A stretch of DNA of 64,000 nucleotides, from contig NZ_AULW01000052.1 of the NCBI RefSeq assembly GCF_000422485.1, positions 23,532 through 87,531 of the forward strand. Direction: 5' to 3'. Below the pieces are notes generated by a model. That model worked only from the letters and a program-made list of their open reading frames with translations. It did no database searches and had not been told where the DNA came from. The stretch is from Paenibacillus pasadenensis DSM 19293 (GTDB lineage Bacteria > Bacillota > Bacilli > Paenibacillales > Paenibacillaceae). Position 1 is the stretch's first letter. Each line of letters starts with the position of its first letter. Position numbers and translations under genes: made by a program. Of this stretch, positions 52,368 to 60,628 are shown one piece after another.

Positions 52368-53577
52368 GGGCCATACCTCCTGATGGCAGCTCCTGCTGCC
52401 GGGATGATTTCACTTGCAGAGCTCTCCATTTCTCGTGAAACTTCGGCATCGCCTCGCGGCCGAACCGCTCGGCCTCCTCCAGATGGGGATAGCCGGAAAG
52501 GATGAAGGACGTGACGCCGAGCTCGGCGTACTCGATCAGCCGGTCGCTGACCTGCTCCGCCGTGCCGACGATGAGGATCGCTCCGCCGGAGCGGACAGTC
52601 GACAGCCCCGTCCACAGATTCGGCCCGGCCACATAGCGGCTCGCCTCCGACTGCTCCCGCAGCTCGTTCTGGCGGCGCTGGTTCGTGGCGTCCGTGGCAG
52701 CGAAGCTCCGCTGCGCCTGCTCGCGCGCCTCGGGGGATACCTTGCTGATGATCTCCCACGCCGCGGCCCAAGCCTCCTCCTCCGTATCGCGGACGAGCAC
52801 CTGCGCCCGCAGGCCGTACCGCAGCGGACGCTTCAAGCCCTCCGACTGCTCCAGCTCGGCGCGAATCCGCTCCACGTCCTCGATCTGCTCGCGGATCCAG
52901 TCGTGGGGCTCCCCCCACATGAGGAACGTCTCGGCGTGGCGGATGGCCGTTTCCTTGGCCGCCCGCGAGCTGCCGCCCAGATAGAACGGAGGATGCGGCC
53001 GCTGCACCGTGCGCGGCGAGCTGACCGGCCGCGAGAACTGGTAGTACTTGCCCTGGAACGGCTGGATCTCCCCGCCTGTTCCTTGCGCGCCGCCGAACTC
53101 CGAGGGCGTCAGGCCTTCCGCGCCCGTCCATGCCTGGCGCATCACCTCGAGGTATTCGCCGGCGCGCTCGTAGCGCTCGTCATGGGCATGGGCGAGCGGA
53201 TCGCCCAGCTCCTCCAGGTCGGCGACGGAGCTGCCGGTGACGACGTTGATCATCGCCCTTCCCCCGGAGAGCACGTCGAGCGCGGCGCCCATGCGGGCGG
53301 CCAGGACGGGAGCGACGAGCCCCGGCCGCACGGCGACCAGGGGGCGCAGGCTCCGGGTATGGCTCATGACCGCCGATCCGACGACCCAGGCGTCGAGGCA
53401 GGCGCCGCCGGTCGGGATGAGTGCGAAGCCGAAGCCCGCCGCCTCGGCCGCCTTGGCCACATCGATCAGATAGTCAAGGGAAGGCTCCCTTTCCGGAGCG
53501 ACGCCGACATAACGTCCGTCGCCCGCCGTCGGGAGGAACCAGCCGAACTCTACCGTTTCATTCGCCGCGTTTGCCAT
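52351..53577 (-). CDS. SsuD-type FMNH2-dependent alkanesulfonate monooxygenase homologue
   Basis: A 408-residue bacterial-luciferase-like enzyme close to SsuD. Shared segments are FGWFLPTAGDGRYVG, LIPTGGACLDAW, NVVTGSS, MWGEPHDWI, GPNLWTGLSTVRSGGA and ILSGYPHLEEA. Residues corresponding to SsuD Cys54, Arg226, Arg297 and Tyr331 are Cys60, Arg257, Arg329 and Tyr363. The position of SsuD His228 is Gln259. SsuD enzymes split sulfonates to aldehyde plus sulfite. ATG 53577 has GAAGGATG upstream. It is first in an operon with a sugar-type ABC importer, and no flavin reductase gene is nearby. The C-terminus is about 20 residues longer than in SsuD. Confidence 0.88.
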   Translation of the reverse strand: MANAANETVEFGWFLPTAGDGRYVGVAPEREPSLDYLIDVAKAAEAAGFGFALIPTGGACLDAWVVGSAVMSHTRSLRPLVAVRPGLVAPVLAARMGAALDVLSGGRAMINVVTGSSVADLEELGDPLAHAHDERYERAGEYLEVMRQAWTGAEGLTPSEFGGAQGTGGEIQPFQGKYYQFSRPVSSPRTVQRPHPPFYLGGSSRAAKETAIRHAETFLMWGEPHDWIREQIEDVERIRAELEQSEGLKRPLRYGLRAQVLVRDTEEEAWAAAWEIISKVSPEAREQAQRSFAATDATNQRRQNELREQSEASRYVAGPNLWTGLSTVRSGGAILIVGTAEQVSDRLIEYAELGVTSFILSGYPHLEEAERFGREAMPKFHEKWRALQVKSSRQQELPSGGMARVQRT

Positions 53578-53761
53578 GCCTGCATCCTTCTTTCTGCTGT
53601 AAATTGAATCCATCATCAGCCGCCAGTTGACTGGAATATAACCAACCTATATAGTCGGATTACTGTGAGATTCATCATAGCAAGAGCGGAGCCTTCGCGG
53701 AATGTCATTTTGCGTGGTTCCCGGCTTGTCAATTTGTCGGGTGGATCCATTCGGAACAACG

Positions 53762-53790
53762 GAAAAAGGAACGGCACGGGGCCGTTCCTT
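53762..53790. other. Hairpin in the leader of the AraC gene
   Basis: AAGGAACGGC and GCCGTTCCTT form a perfect 10-base stem around ACGGG, about 55 bases before the AraC start. No T-run follows, so it is not a classic terminator; it could be a regulatory leader structure. Confidence 0.4.
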
Positions 53791-53843
53791 GGCGGAGAGA
53801 TGGAAAAAAGCGGGGACGAAGAGAAAGAAAGGAGAGGCGCGAC

Positions 53844-54704
53844 ATGCCTGTGACGAAGCGGGAAGACCATCAGGAAAAGCTGGAGATCGCCTTTTTCACC
53901 CCATCCGGCTATGAGCTGGCCTCGCCGGCCTGGCCGATCCGGATCGGCCGCAACCGGACCAAGGAAGGCTACCGCATCGGGCCGCGGACGACGCCCTTCC
54001 ACTATCTGATCGCCGTCGCGGAAGGAGAAGGCGAATTCCTCCAGGGCGGCGGACGCTATCGCCTCGGGCCGGGCGACCTGTTCGCGCTGTTTCCCGAGAC
54101 GATCCACGAGTATTATGCCTCGCCGGACAACCGGCTGCAGCAGCTCATCCTGGCCTTCGACGGACCGGAGGCCGCAGCCCTGCTGGAGCGCGGCGGGCTG
54201 ACCCCGGAGCGCCCCCATCGGAGCGGGCTCTCGGCGGGAGAGCTTATGCGCTGCCTCGACCGCTTCCTGGAGGAGGCCGACGGGGAGCCGTCGGACCTCG
54301 CGCGGCTGGCGCGCTTCCATGAAGCGATGGCGCTGCTGGCCGAGGCCTCGCCCGGCGCGGGCCGCCGGCCCGCCGAGGAAGGGTGGCTGCGGCAGGCCCG
54401 CGATTACATCGACCTCCACTATGCGGGCGGCATCACCGTATCCGGGGCGGCCGACCATGTCGGCATCGACCGGACCCACTTCTCCAAGCGGTTCCGCGAA
54501 GCCTACGGCGTCACGCCGATCCGCTACATCCAGGGGCTCAAGCTGGCGGAGGCCGAGCGGCTGCTCGGACACACCTCGCTCACGTTGTCGGAAATCGCCT
54601 ACTCGGTCGGATACCCCGACCTATTCTCGTTCTCCAAGGCGTTCAAGAAGCATAAAGGCCGGTCGCCCAGCGAGTGCCGCAGCAAAGCGGCGGGCCCGGA
54701 CTGA
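53844..54704 (+). CDS. AraC-family transcriptional regulator of the sulfonate region
   Basis: A 286-residue regulator. The N-terminal cupin sensor (FHYLIAVAEGEGEFLQGGGRYRLGPGDLFALFPETIHEYYA) is followed by the C-terminal AraC HTH pair (ITVSGAADHVGIDRTHFSKRFREAYGVTPIRYIQGLKLAEAERLL, then IAYSVGYPDLFSFSKAFKKHKGRSPSEC). AAAGGAGAGGCGAC precedes the ATG. It is divergent from the SsuD-type operon and convergent with the second monooxygenase, so it is the likely substrate-responsive activator of the locus. Confidence 0.9.
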   Translation: MPVTKREDHQEKLEIAFFTPSGYELASPAWPIRIGRNRTKEGYRIGPRTTPFHYLIAVAEGEGEFLQGGGRYRLGPGDLFALFPETIHEYYASPDNRLQQLILAFDGPEAAALLERGGLTPERPHRSGLSAGELMRCLDRFLEEADGEPSDLARLARFHEAMALLAEASPGAGRRPAEEGWLRQARDYIDLHYAGGITVSGAADHVGIDRTHFSKRFREAYGVTPIRYIQGLKLAEAERLLGHTSLTLSEIAYSVGYPDLFSFSKAFKKHKGRSPSECRSKAAGPD

Positions 54705-54725
54705 AGGCCGGGGCCGCGCTGCCCG

Positions 54726-56114
54726 TCATTCAGCAAGAAGCCCCGATGCCTGCGCCGCGGCGGGCCGGCCCGCCGGCCGCGCGCCCAGCGCGCCCGCGGC
54801 CGGGCGCTCCAGGCCGAGATGGCCGCGCAGCGTGCGGCTCTCGTACTCGCGGCGGAACAGGCCGCGCCGCTGCAGGATCGGCACGACCTCGTCGACGAAC
54901 GTGTCGAGATCGCCGGGCAGCACCGGCGGCATGATGTTGAAGCCGTCGCAGGCGCTCGAGCGGAACCAGTCCTCGATGAGGTCGGCGAGCTTCTCCGGCG
55001 TGCCGACGAACTGCAGATGGCCGCGCGCGCCGAGCAGCCGCCGCCCGAGCTCCAGGATGCTGAGCCCGTCCTTGCGGGCCAGGTCCATGATGAGCTGCAC
55101 GCGGCTCTTCATTCCGTTGGACGCCTCCACCGGATCGGGGATGTCGGGCAGCGGCCCGTCCGGCGGATAGCCGGACAGGTCGAACTGGAGCATGCCGGAG
55201 AGGAAGCCGCTCGCCTCCTCCGGCCGGATCAGGTCGAGCAGCTCCCGCTCGCGGCGGCGCGCCTCCTCCTCGGTCGAGCCGAGGATCGGCGACAGCCCGG
55301 GCATGATGTGCAGGCTGCCCGGCCTCCGGCCGGCCTCGGCCAGCTTGCCTTTCATCACCGCGTAAAACGACCGGGCCGCCTCGACATGCGGCTGCGCGGT
55401 GAAGATCACCTCCGCGACGCGGGCGGCGAACGCCTGGCCCGGCTCGGACGAGCCCGCCTGGATGAGCACCGGATAGCCCTGCGGCGGACGGGGCACGTTG
55501 AGCGTGCCATGCGCCGAATACCAGCTGCCGTCGTAGTCGACGGGCCGGAGCTTGGCGGCGTCGGCGAAAATGCCGGACTGCCGGTCCATGACGAGCCCGC
55601 CGTCGTCCCAGCTGTCCCACAGGCTGGCGACGACCTCGACGAACTCCTCCGCCATCCGGTAGCGCACGCCGTGCTCGGGATGCCGGTCGCGGCCGAAGTT
55701 GCGCGCCTCGGCATCCGTCTGCGACGTGACGATGTTCCAGCCGGCGCGCCCGCCGCTGATATGGTCGAGCGTCGCGAACTTGCGGGCGGCGTTGTACGGC
55801 TCGTTGTACGTCGTGCTCATCGTCGCCGTCAGTCCGATCCGCTCGGTCGCCGTCGAGATCGCCGACAGCAGCGCGATCGGGTCCATCATGCCGGCGGCGG
55901 CATGGGTCGGGTAGATCAGATGCAGCAGGTCGGCGAAAAAGATCATGTCGAACTTGCCCCGCTCCGCCGTCCGCGCCATCCGCACGTAATTCGCGATGTC
56001 GAACATCGCCTCCACGCCGGAGTCCGGATGCCTCCAGCCGGCATGATGATGCCCCGTGAAATAAAGGAACGCCCCCAGATGGAGCTGCTCTCCCTCTCGC
56101 CTCTTGTCGCTCAT
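54726..56114 (-). CDS. LLM flavin monooxygenase, NtaA/SnaA/DszA family
   Basis: A 462-residue FMNH2-dependent monooxygenase of the nitrilotriacetate/dibenzothiophene-sulfone monooxygenase family. Typical segments are HLGAFLYFTGHHHAGWRHP, FDMIFFADLLHL, TYNEPYNAARKFATLDHISGGRAGWNIVTS, VLIQAGSSEPG and FNIMPPVLPGDLDTFVDEVVPILQRRGLFR. ATG 56114 overlaps the second permease stop (ATGA) and has GGAGAAGG upstream. Last gene of the ssuB-SBP-permease-permease operon. Members of this family release sulfite from C-S compounds such as sulfones, which fits the transporter. Confidence 0.9.
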   Translation of the reverse strand: MSDKRREGEQLHLGAFLYFTGHHHAGWRHPDSGVEAMFDIANYVRMARTAERGKFDMIFFADLLHLIYPTHAAAGMMDPIALLSAISTATERIGLTATMSTTYNEPYNAARKFATLDHISGGRAGWNIVTSQTDAEARNFGRDRHPEHGVRYRMAEEFVEVVASLWDSWDDGGLVMDRQSGIFADAAKLRPVDYDGSWYSAHGTLNVPRPPQGYPVLIQAGSSEPGQAFAARVAEVIFTAQPHVEAARSFYAVMKGKLAEAGRRPGSLHIMPGLSPILGSTEEEARRRERELLDLIRPEEASGFLSGMLQFDLSGYPPDGPLPDIPDPVEASNGMKSRVQLIMDLARKDGLSILELGRRLLGARGHLQFVGTPEKLADLIEDWFRSSACDGFNIMPPVLPGDLDTFVDEVVPILQRRGLFRREYESRTLRGHLGLERPAAGALGARPAGRPAAAQASGLLAE

Positions 56115-56974
56115 AGTCCCTTCTCCTTTCCGTCCTGGAACGGCCGCCGCCACCGGAGCCAGCGCAGCTCCAGCCGCCTGACGCCGGCATCCGTCAGCTT
56201 GCCCGCCAGCATGAACAGCACGATGCCGACGAACACGAGATCCGTCTGCGCGTACACGCGCGCGTCCTGGATCATGTAGCCGATGCCCTCGCTCGCTCCC
56301 ATCATCTCCGCCACCGACAGCATCAGCCAGGAGACGCCGGCCGACAGCCGCGCCCCGAGCAGGATGTTCGGCAGCGCCGCCGGCAGGATGAGGCCTCTCA
56401 CCAGCTGCAGGCGGGTGAACTGCAGCACGCGCGTCACCTCGTACAGCTTGGCCTCCGCGCTGCGGACGCCCAGATAGGTGTGGAAGTACACCGGGAAAAA
56501 GGCGCCGAGCGCGATGAGCAGCCCTTTGGAAAACTCGCCCACGCCGAACCAGAGGATGAACAGCGGAATGACCGCGAGCAGCGGCACTGTCCGCAGCATC
56601 TGCAGCGACGGGTCGAGCAGCCGCTGCGCCCAGCGGCCGAGCCCGGTGAACAGGCCGAGCAGCAGCCCGGTCGCGCCGCCGAGCAGGAAGCCCGCCGCCG
56701 CCCGGCGGAAGCTCGCCCACGCATGCTCGCCGAGCTCGCCGCTTGCGAGCAGCCGCAGCGCCGAGGCGGCGATGACGCTCGGCGCGGGCAGCATCGCCGG
56801 CGAGACGAGGCCGGCGCGCGCGGCCGCTTCCCAGACGAGCAGGACGGCGAGCGGCAGCAGCCAGCCCTGCGCCCAGCGGGGCAGCCCGAGCCAGTCCCGC
56901 TGCCGCGCCGCCTCGGCGCGCGGCGCCGTGACGGCGCGTGCCTGCGCCTTCGCCGCTTGCGGATCAGCCGCCAT
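56111..56974 (-). CDS. Sulfonate/nitrate/taurine-type ABC permease 2 (SsuC-like)
   Basis: A 287-residue permease with six helices. Motifs are LAVIPLFILWFGVGEFSKGLLIALGAFFPVYFHT and the EAA-like TRLQLVRGLILPAALPNILLGARLSAGVSWLM, typical of SsuC/TauC. The N-terminus has a 30-residue Ala/Arg-rich extension. ATG 56974 directly follows the TAG of permease 1. It is similar in layout to permease 1 but clearly a different sequence, so the pair may form a heterodimeric channel. Confidence 0.9.
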   Translation of the reverse strand: MAADPQAAKAQARAVTAPRAEAARQRDWLGLPRWAQGWLLPLAVLLVWEAAARAGLVSPAMLPAPSVIAASALRLLASGELGEHAWASFRRAAAGFLLGGATGLLLGLFTGLGRWAQRLLDPSLQMLRTVPLLAVIPLFILWFGVGEFSKGLLIALGAFFPVYFHTYLGVRSAEAKLYEVTRVLQFTRLQLVRGLILPAALPNILLGARLSAGVSWLMLSVAEMMGASEGIGYMIQDARVYAQTDLVFVGIVLFMLAGKLTDAGVRRLELRWLRWRRPFQDGKEKGL

Positions 56975-57772
56975 CTACTCCACCCCCTTGAGCGTCGTCT
57001 GCCAGCGCAGCAGGCGGCGCTCCAGCAGCTTGACGATGGAGTCGGTGAGCTTGCCCGCCGCCGCGAAGACGAGGATGCCGACGAAGATGACCGACGTCAG
57101 CGAGAACGAGCGCGCGTCGTTCAAAATGTAGCCGAGCCCGTCGCTCGAGCCCATCAGCTCCGCCACGACGAGGCCGAGCCAGCTCACGCCGAGCGAGAGC
57201 CGGACGCCGAGCAGGATCGACGGCAGCGCGGCCGGCAGGATGAGATGCCGCAGCGTCTGGCTGCGCGTGAACTGCAGGACGCGGGCGACGTCGAACAGCT
57301 GGCGGTCGACCGAGCGCACGCCGAGGAACGCGTTGACGTACAGCGGGAAAAACGCGCCTTTGGCGATCAGCAGGATTTTGGACGCCTCGCCGAAGCCGAA
57401 CCACAGAATGAACAGCGGCGCGACCGCCAGATGGGGCAGCATGCGCAGCATCTGCAGCGTCGGATCGACGAGCCGCTCGGCCCGCCAGGAAAAGCCGACC
57501 CACAGCCCGGCGGCAAGTCCGAGCCCGCCTCCGAGCACGAAGCCGAGCAGCGCCCGCCAGGCCGAAATGCCGAGGTTCAGCGGCAGCTCGCCGCTGCGGC
57601 TCATCGCCGCGAATTCCTCCGCGATCGCCGACGGAGGCGGCAGCAGCACTTCGTTCAGCCAGCCGCCCCAGGCGGCCGCCTGCCAGGCGGCCAGAATCGA
57701 CAAGGGCAGCAGCAGGCCGACCAGCGCATTCAGCAGAGCCGCCTTGGTCCGGGATGGCTCCAGCATCGTCAT
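56975..57772 (-). CDS. ssuC: Sulfonate/nitrate/taurine-type ABC permease 1 (SsuC-like)
   Basis: A 265-residue permease with six helices. Signature segments are LAVAPLFILWFGFGEASKILLIAKGAFFPLYVNAFLGVRSVD and TRSQTLRHLILPAALPSILLGVRLSLGVSWLGLVVAELMG. It starts four bases after the SBP stop, with GAGG in the stop region as ribosome site; a second in-frame ATG is six bases further. It pairs with the adjacent second permease. Confidence 0.9.
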   Translation of the reverse strand: MTMLEPSRTKAALLNALVGLLLPLSILAAWQAAAWGGWLNEVLLPPPSAIAEEFAAMSRSGELPLNLGISAWRALLGFVLGGGLGLAAGLWVGFSWRAERLVDPTLQMLRMLPHLAVAPLFILWFGFGEASKILLIAKGAFFPLYVNAFLGVRSVDRQLFDVARVLQFTRSQTLRHLILPAALPSILLGVRLSLGVSWLGLVVAELMGSSDGLGYILNDARSFSLTSVIFVGILVFAAAGKLTDSIVKLLERRLLRWQTTLKGVE

Positions 57773-57776
57773 GACC

Positions 57777-58838
57777 TCACTTTCCGCCGCTTGCTTCGGC
57801 TTCGGCTTGCTTCAGCGCTTCCTCGACGAAGCGGTTGTCGAAAACTTCCTTGACGTCGATCCCCTTGCGGATCGTGCCGAGCTCGAACTGGAAGTCGGCC
57901 GTCTGCTGCTGCTCGGCAATCACCTCGTCCGTCACCGAGATGTTGATGAACGCCGAGCGCTCCTGCATGCCCTGCACGAGCGCAAGCGGAATGCCGCGCT
58001 CGTCGGCGTACCGTTGGAACGCCTCTTCCTGATGCGCCTTCTCCCACTCGATCGCCTGCTGCAGCACCTTGAGGTACAGCGTGACCAGCTCCGGATGCTG
58101 CTCGGCGAGCTCCGCCCGCACGAGCTGGAACGACGGCGACAGGATGCCGCTCGACGCGCCGTCGGCGATCACCCGGCCTTTGCCGGAGAGCGCGTTCAGC
58201 GTGATGTACGGGTCCCAGGTCGCCCAGGCGTCGACCTTGCCGCCCTCGAATGCCGGCTGCGTCTCGTCCGGCTGCAGCTGGATGACCTGCAGGTCCGATT
58301 CGGACAGGCCCTCGGCGTCCAGCAGGCGGTACAGGAAGTTGTAGGCGTTGCTGCCCTTCGTCACCGCCACCTTTTTGCCCTTGAGGTCGGCGACCGACTG
58401 GATCGGACTGTCCTGCGGCACGATGAGGGCGACGTTGTTGCGGCCCTCGAGCACCTGCGAGACGATCTTGAACTTCACGCCGGCCGCCTGCGCGGAGATC
58501 GGCGGCATGTTGCCCATGCCCGCGAAGTCGAGATGGCTCGACGCCATCGCCTCGACCATCGGCGGCCCGCTCTGGAATTCGATCCACTCCACCTTGGCGC
58601 CGAGCTTGCCGAACGCGTCCTCGAACCATTTCTCCTCCTGCGCCTTGCCGAACAGGCCGCCCTTGCCCTGCACGCCGATCTTGACCGTCAGCCCCTCGGC
58701 GGACGCGGCCCCGGCAGCTCCTGCCGAAGGCTTCTCCGCCCCCTCGTCCGCTCCGCCTCCGCCGCAAGCCGACAGCGCAAGCGCTCCGAGCAGCAGCATG
58801 GCGGCGATCCAGCCCTTCTTTCCCTTTTTCCGTTCCAT
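57777..58838 (-). CDS. ssuA: Aliphatic-sulfonate-type substrate-binding lipoprotein (SsuA-like)
   Basis: A 353-residue lipoprotein of the NMT1/SsuA family. The signal peptide ends in the lipobox LALSAC. Family segments are GGLFGKAQEEKWFEDAFGKLGAKVEWIEFQSGPPMVEAMASSHLDFAGMGNMPP, VADLKGKKVAVTKGSNAYNFLYRLL and GKVDAWATWDPYITL. ATG 58838 has GGGGGAGACGAAAG upstream; the longer start at 58871 would overlap ssuB. It binds a sulfonate-like ligand for the two permeases and SsuB. Confidence 0.9.
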   Translation of the reverse strand: MERKKGKKGWIAAMLLLGALALSACGGGGADEGAEKPSAGAAGAASAEGLTVKIGVQGKGGLFGKAQEEKWFEDAFGKLGAKVEWIEFQSGPPMVEAMASSHLDFAGMGNMPPISAQAAGVKFKIVSQVLEGRNNVALIVPQDSPIQSVADLKGKKVAVTKGSNAYNFLYRLLDAEGLSESDLQVIQLQPDETQPAFEGGKVDAWATWDPYITLNALSGKGRVIADGASSGILSPSFQLVRAELAEQHPELVTLYLKVLQQAIEWEKAHQEEAFQRYADERGIPLALVQGMQERSAFINISVTDEVIAEQQQTADFQFELGTIRKGIDVKEVFDNRFVEEALKQAEAEASGGK

Positions 58839-58867
58839 CTTTCGTCTCCCCCTCTTGTGCATGTCCG

Positions 58868-59635
58868 TCAAATGCCCGCGCCAGGATCCGGCACCGGCGC
58901 CTCCTCGACCTTTTCGAACTCCCGCAGCACGACGCCGCGGATCTCCTGGAACGGCGCTCCCGTCCGCTGGCGCGGATAGGGCAGATCGACGCTCACGACG
59001 CGCCGGATGTGGCCCGGACGCGGGTTCATGATGACGACCTGCTGGCCGAGAAACACCGCTTCGTCGAGGTCATGCGTCACGAACAGCATCGTCGTCCGGT
59101 CCGCCTGCCAGATGTCCAGCAGCACCTCCTGCATATGCGCCCGGGTGAACGCGTCGAGCGCGCCGAACGGCTCGTCGAGCAGCAGCACCTTGGGCCGCCG
59201 CAGCAGCGCCCGGGCGATCGCCACGCGCTGCGCCATGCCGCCGGACAGCTCCGACGGATAGGCCTTCTCGAAGCCCTTCAGCCGGACGAGCTCGATCAGC
59301 TCCCCGACCCGGCGCCGCACGGCCGCGTCCCGCAGGGAGGCGTTGGCGGCGATATTCTTCTCCACCGTCCACCACGGGAACAGGCGCGGCTCCTGGAAGA
59401 TGACGCCCTTCTCCACGCTCGGTCCCTCGATCGGCCGCCCGTCCAGCGTGATCGAGCCTTCGTAGGAGGCGTCCAGCCCGGCGGCGATCTTGAGCAGCGT
59501 GCTCTTGCCGCAGCCGCTCGGACCGATGAACGTGACCAGCCTTCCTGGGCCGATCTCCAGCCGGATGTCCCGCAGCGCGACGACCTCCCCGGCCGGAGCC
59601 GGAAAGATCTTGGTCAGTCCTTGGATCGCCAGCAT
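58868..59635 (-). CDS. ssuB: Sulfonate-type ABC transporter ATP-binding protein (SsuB-like)
   Basis: A 255-residue ATPase. Walker A is GPSGCGKST, the Q-loop is [16 protein letters not shown], the signature is [16 protein letters not shown] and Walker B is [16 protein letters not shown], all typical of SsuB/TauB. AAAGGATGGGG precedes ATG 59635. First gene of the operon ssuB-SBP-permease-permease-monooxygenase. Together these import and cleave an organosulfur compound for sulfur nutrition. Confidence 0.92.
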   Translation of the reverse strand: MLAIQGLTKIFPAPAGEVVALRDIRLEIGPGRLVTFIGPSGCGKSTLLKIAAGLDASYEGSITLDGRPIEGPSVEKGVIFQEPRLFPWWTVEKNIAANASLRDAAVRRRVGELIELVRLKGFEKAYPSELSGGMAQRVAIARALLRRPKVLLLDEPFGALDAFTRAHMQEVLLDIWQADRTTMLFVTHDLDEAVFLGQQVVIMNPRPGHIRRVVSVDLPYPRQRTGAPFQEIRGVVLREFEKVEEAPVPDPGAGI

Positions 59636-59699
59636 GCTACCCCATCCTTTCGATGACAGCGATAATGATTATTCCTCCCCGCTAACTGGGATTTTGAGG

Positions 59700-59796
59700 A
59701 ATAAAAAAAGGAGATGCGCAGCCAGCCGAGAAGAGGGCTCTGTTCGAACAGTCAGCCCCTCTTCCTCAGCGGTCCGCGGCATCTCCGGTCGGTCCG
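59700..59796 (-). terminator. Complex terminator of the TetR gene
   Basis: On the minus strand an outer stem GGAGATGC / GCGCATCTCC encloses a second stem GAAGAGGGGCT / AGCCCTCTTC and the palindrome CTGTTCGAACAG. Seven T follow. It lies between the TetR gene and ssuB and separates the two transcripts. Confidence 0.75.
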
Positions 59797-59851
59797 GTCG
59801 ATTCGCATTCCACAAACCGAATATCGATTCGGTTAGTATGCCTGAATTCTA

Positions 59852-60472
59852 TCAAGCGTCTCTCCTCCTGTCAAGCGCTTCGCGCCGGCCGGCAAAAAGA
59901 TCGACGACGCTCGCCGCCCGCATCGGCACCGGCACCTCGGATCCTGGCATCCGCTGCAGCGTCAGCCCCTGGATCAGGCTCGTGAAGTAGAACGCCAGCT
60001 CCAGCGGATCGCCCTCCGGCGCCGTGCCCTCGGCTTGTCCCTGCGCGATGATCGCGGCGACCGGCTGCAGGTTGACGGTGAAGCGGCCGGTCACGTCGCG
60101 GCGCAGCTCCTCCGACGCCTCGGACAGCCGGGCCGTATGGATGAGGATCGTATGCGCCCAGCTGTTGCCGAGCGCCAGCCAGTTCTCCGCGATCGTCAGC
60201 AGCTTGGCGCGGGCCTCGCCGGGACCGTCCGCGACCGAGCGGACGAACTCGCCGTAGCCGGTCTGCCCCCGGCGCAGCACCTCCGCGAAGATCTCTTCCT
60301 TGGACTTGAAGTAGTGATACAGGTTGCCGATGCTGATGCCGGCCGCTCCGGCGATATGCTGCATCGAGGCCGAGCCGACGCCCTTGACCGCCATCACCTC
60401 GATCGCCGCGTCCAAGATGTCGTTCATGCGCTGCTCCCGCTGCTGCAGGTCCTTTTCCGCGTTTCTCGCCAT
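59852..60472 (-). CDS. TetR-family regulator
   Basis: A 206-residue regulator. The TetR helix-turn-helix is MNDILDAAIEVMAVKGVGSASMQHIAGAAGISIGNLYHYFKSKEEIFAEVL. The rest is a helical effector domain (TRFTVNLQPVAAIIAQGQAEG-like, FYFTSLIQGLTLQR). ATG 60472 has GGGAGGAG upstream; longer starts to 60580 overlap the promoter. It is upstream of and in line with the ssu-like operon but with its own terminator. It could act on that operon, though no shared operator was recognised. Confidence 0.88.
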   Translation of the reverse strand: MARNAEKDLQQREQRMNDILDAAIEVMAVKGVGSASMQHIAGAAGISIGNLYHYFKSKEEIFAEVLRRGQTGYGEFVRSVADGPGEARAKLLTIAENWLALGNSWAHTILIHTARLSEASEELRRDVTGRFTVNLQPVAAIIAQGQAEGTAPEGDPLELAFYFTSLIQGLTLQRMPGSEVPVPMRAASVVDLFAGRREALDRRRDA

Positions 60473-60503
60473 TCTCGCTCGCTCCTCCCTGGAATCATCC
60501 GCC

Positions 60504-60532
60504 ATTATATCCCAATCGAAGCGCCAGGTGAA
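60504..60532 (-). promoter_or_regulatory. Promoter of the TetR gene
   Basis: On the minus strand TTCACC (60532-60527), 17 bases, then TATAAT (60509-60504), with the ribosome site and ATG about 25-35 bases further. Confidence 0.65.
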
Positions 60533-60628
60533 GCAGGGCTTGTCGTGGAGCCACAGATGGTTCAAGTGGCGCCGGGACACGCAGGATCGGGGTGCCGGAA
60601 GCGAATGCGCGCGGGGCTCCGGACCCTC

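Noticed and set aside
59640..59850. Structured region upstream of ssuB as a possible SAM (S-box) riboswitch
   Set aside because: None of the conserved S-box segments is present, and the hairpin with T-run is best explained as the terminator of the TetR gene upstream.
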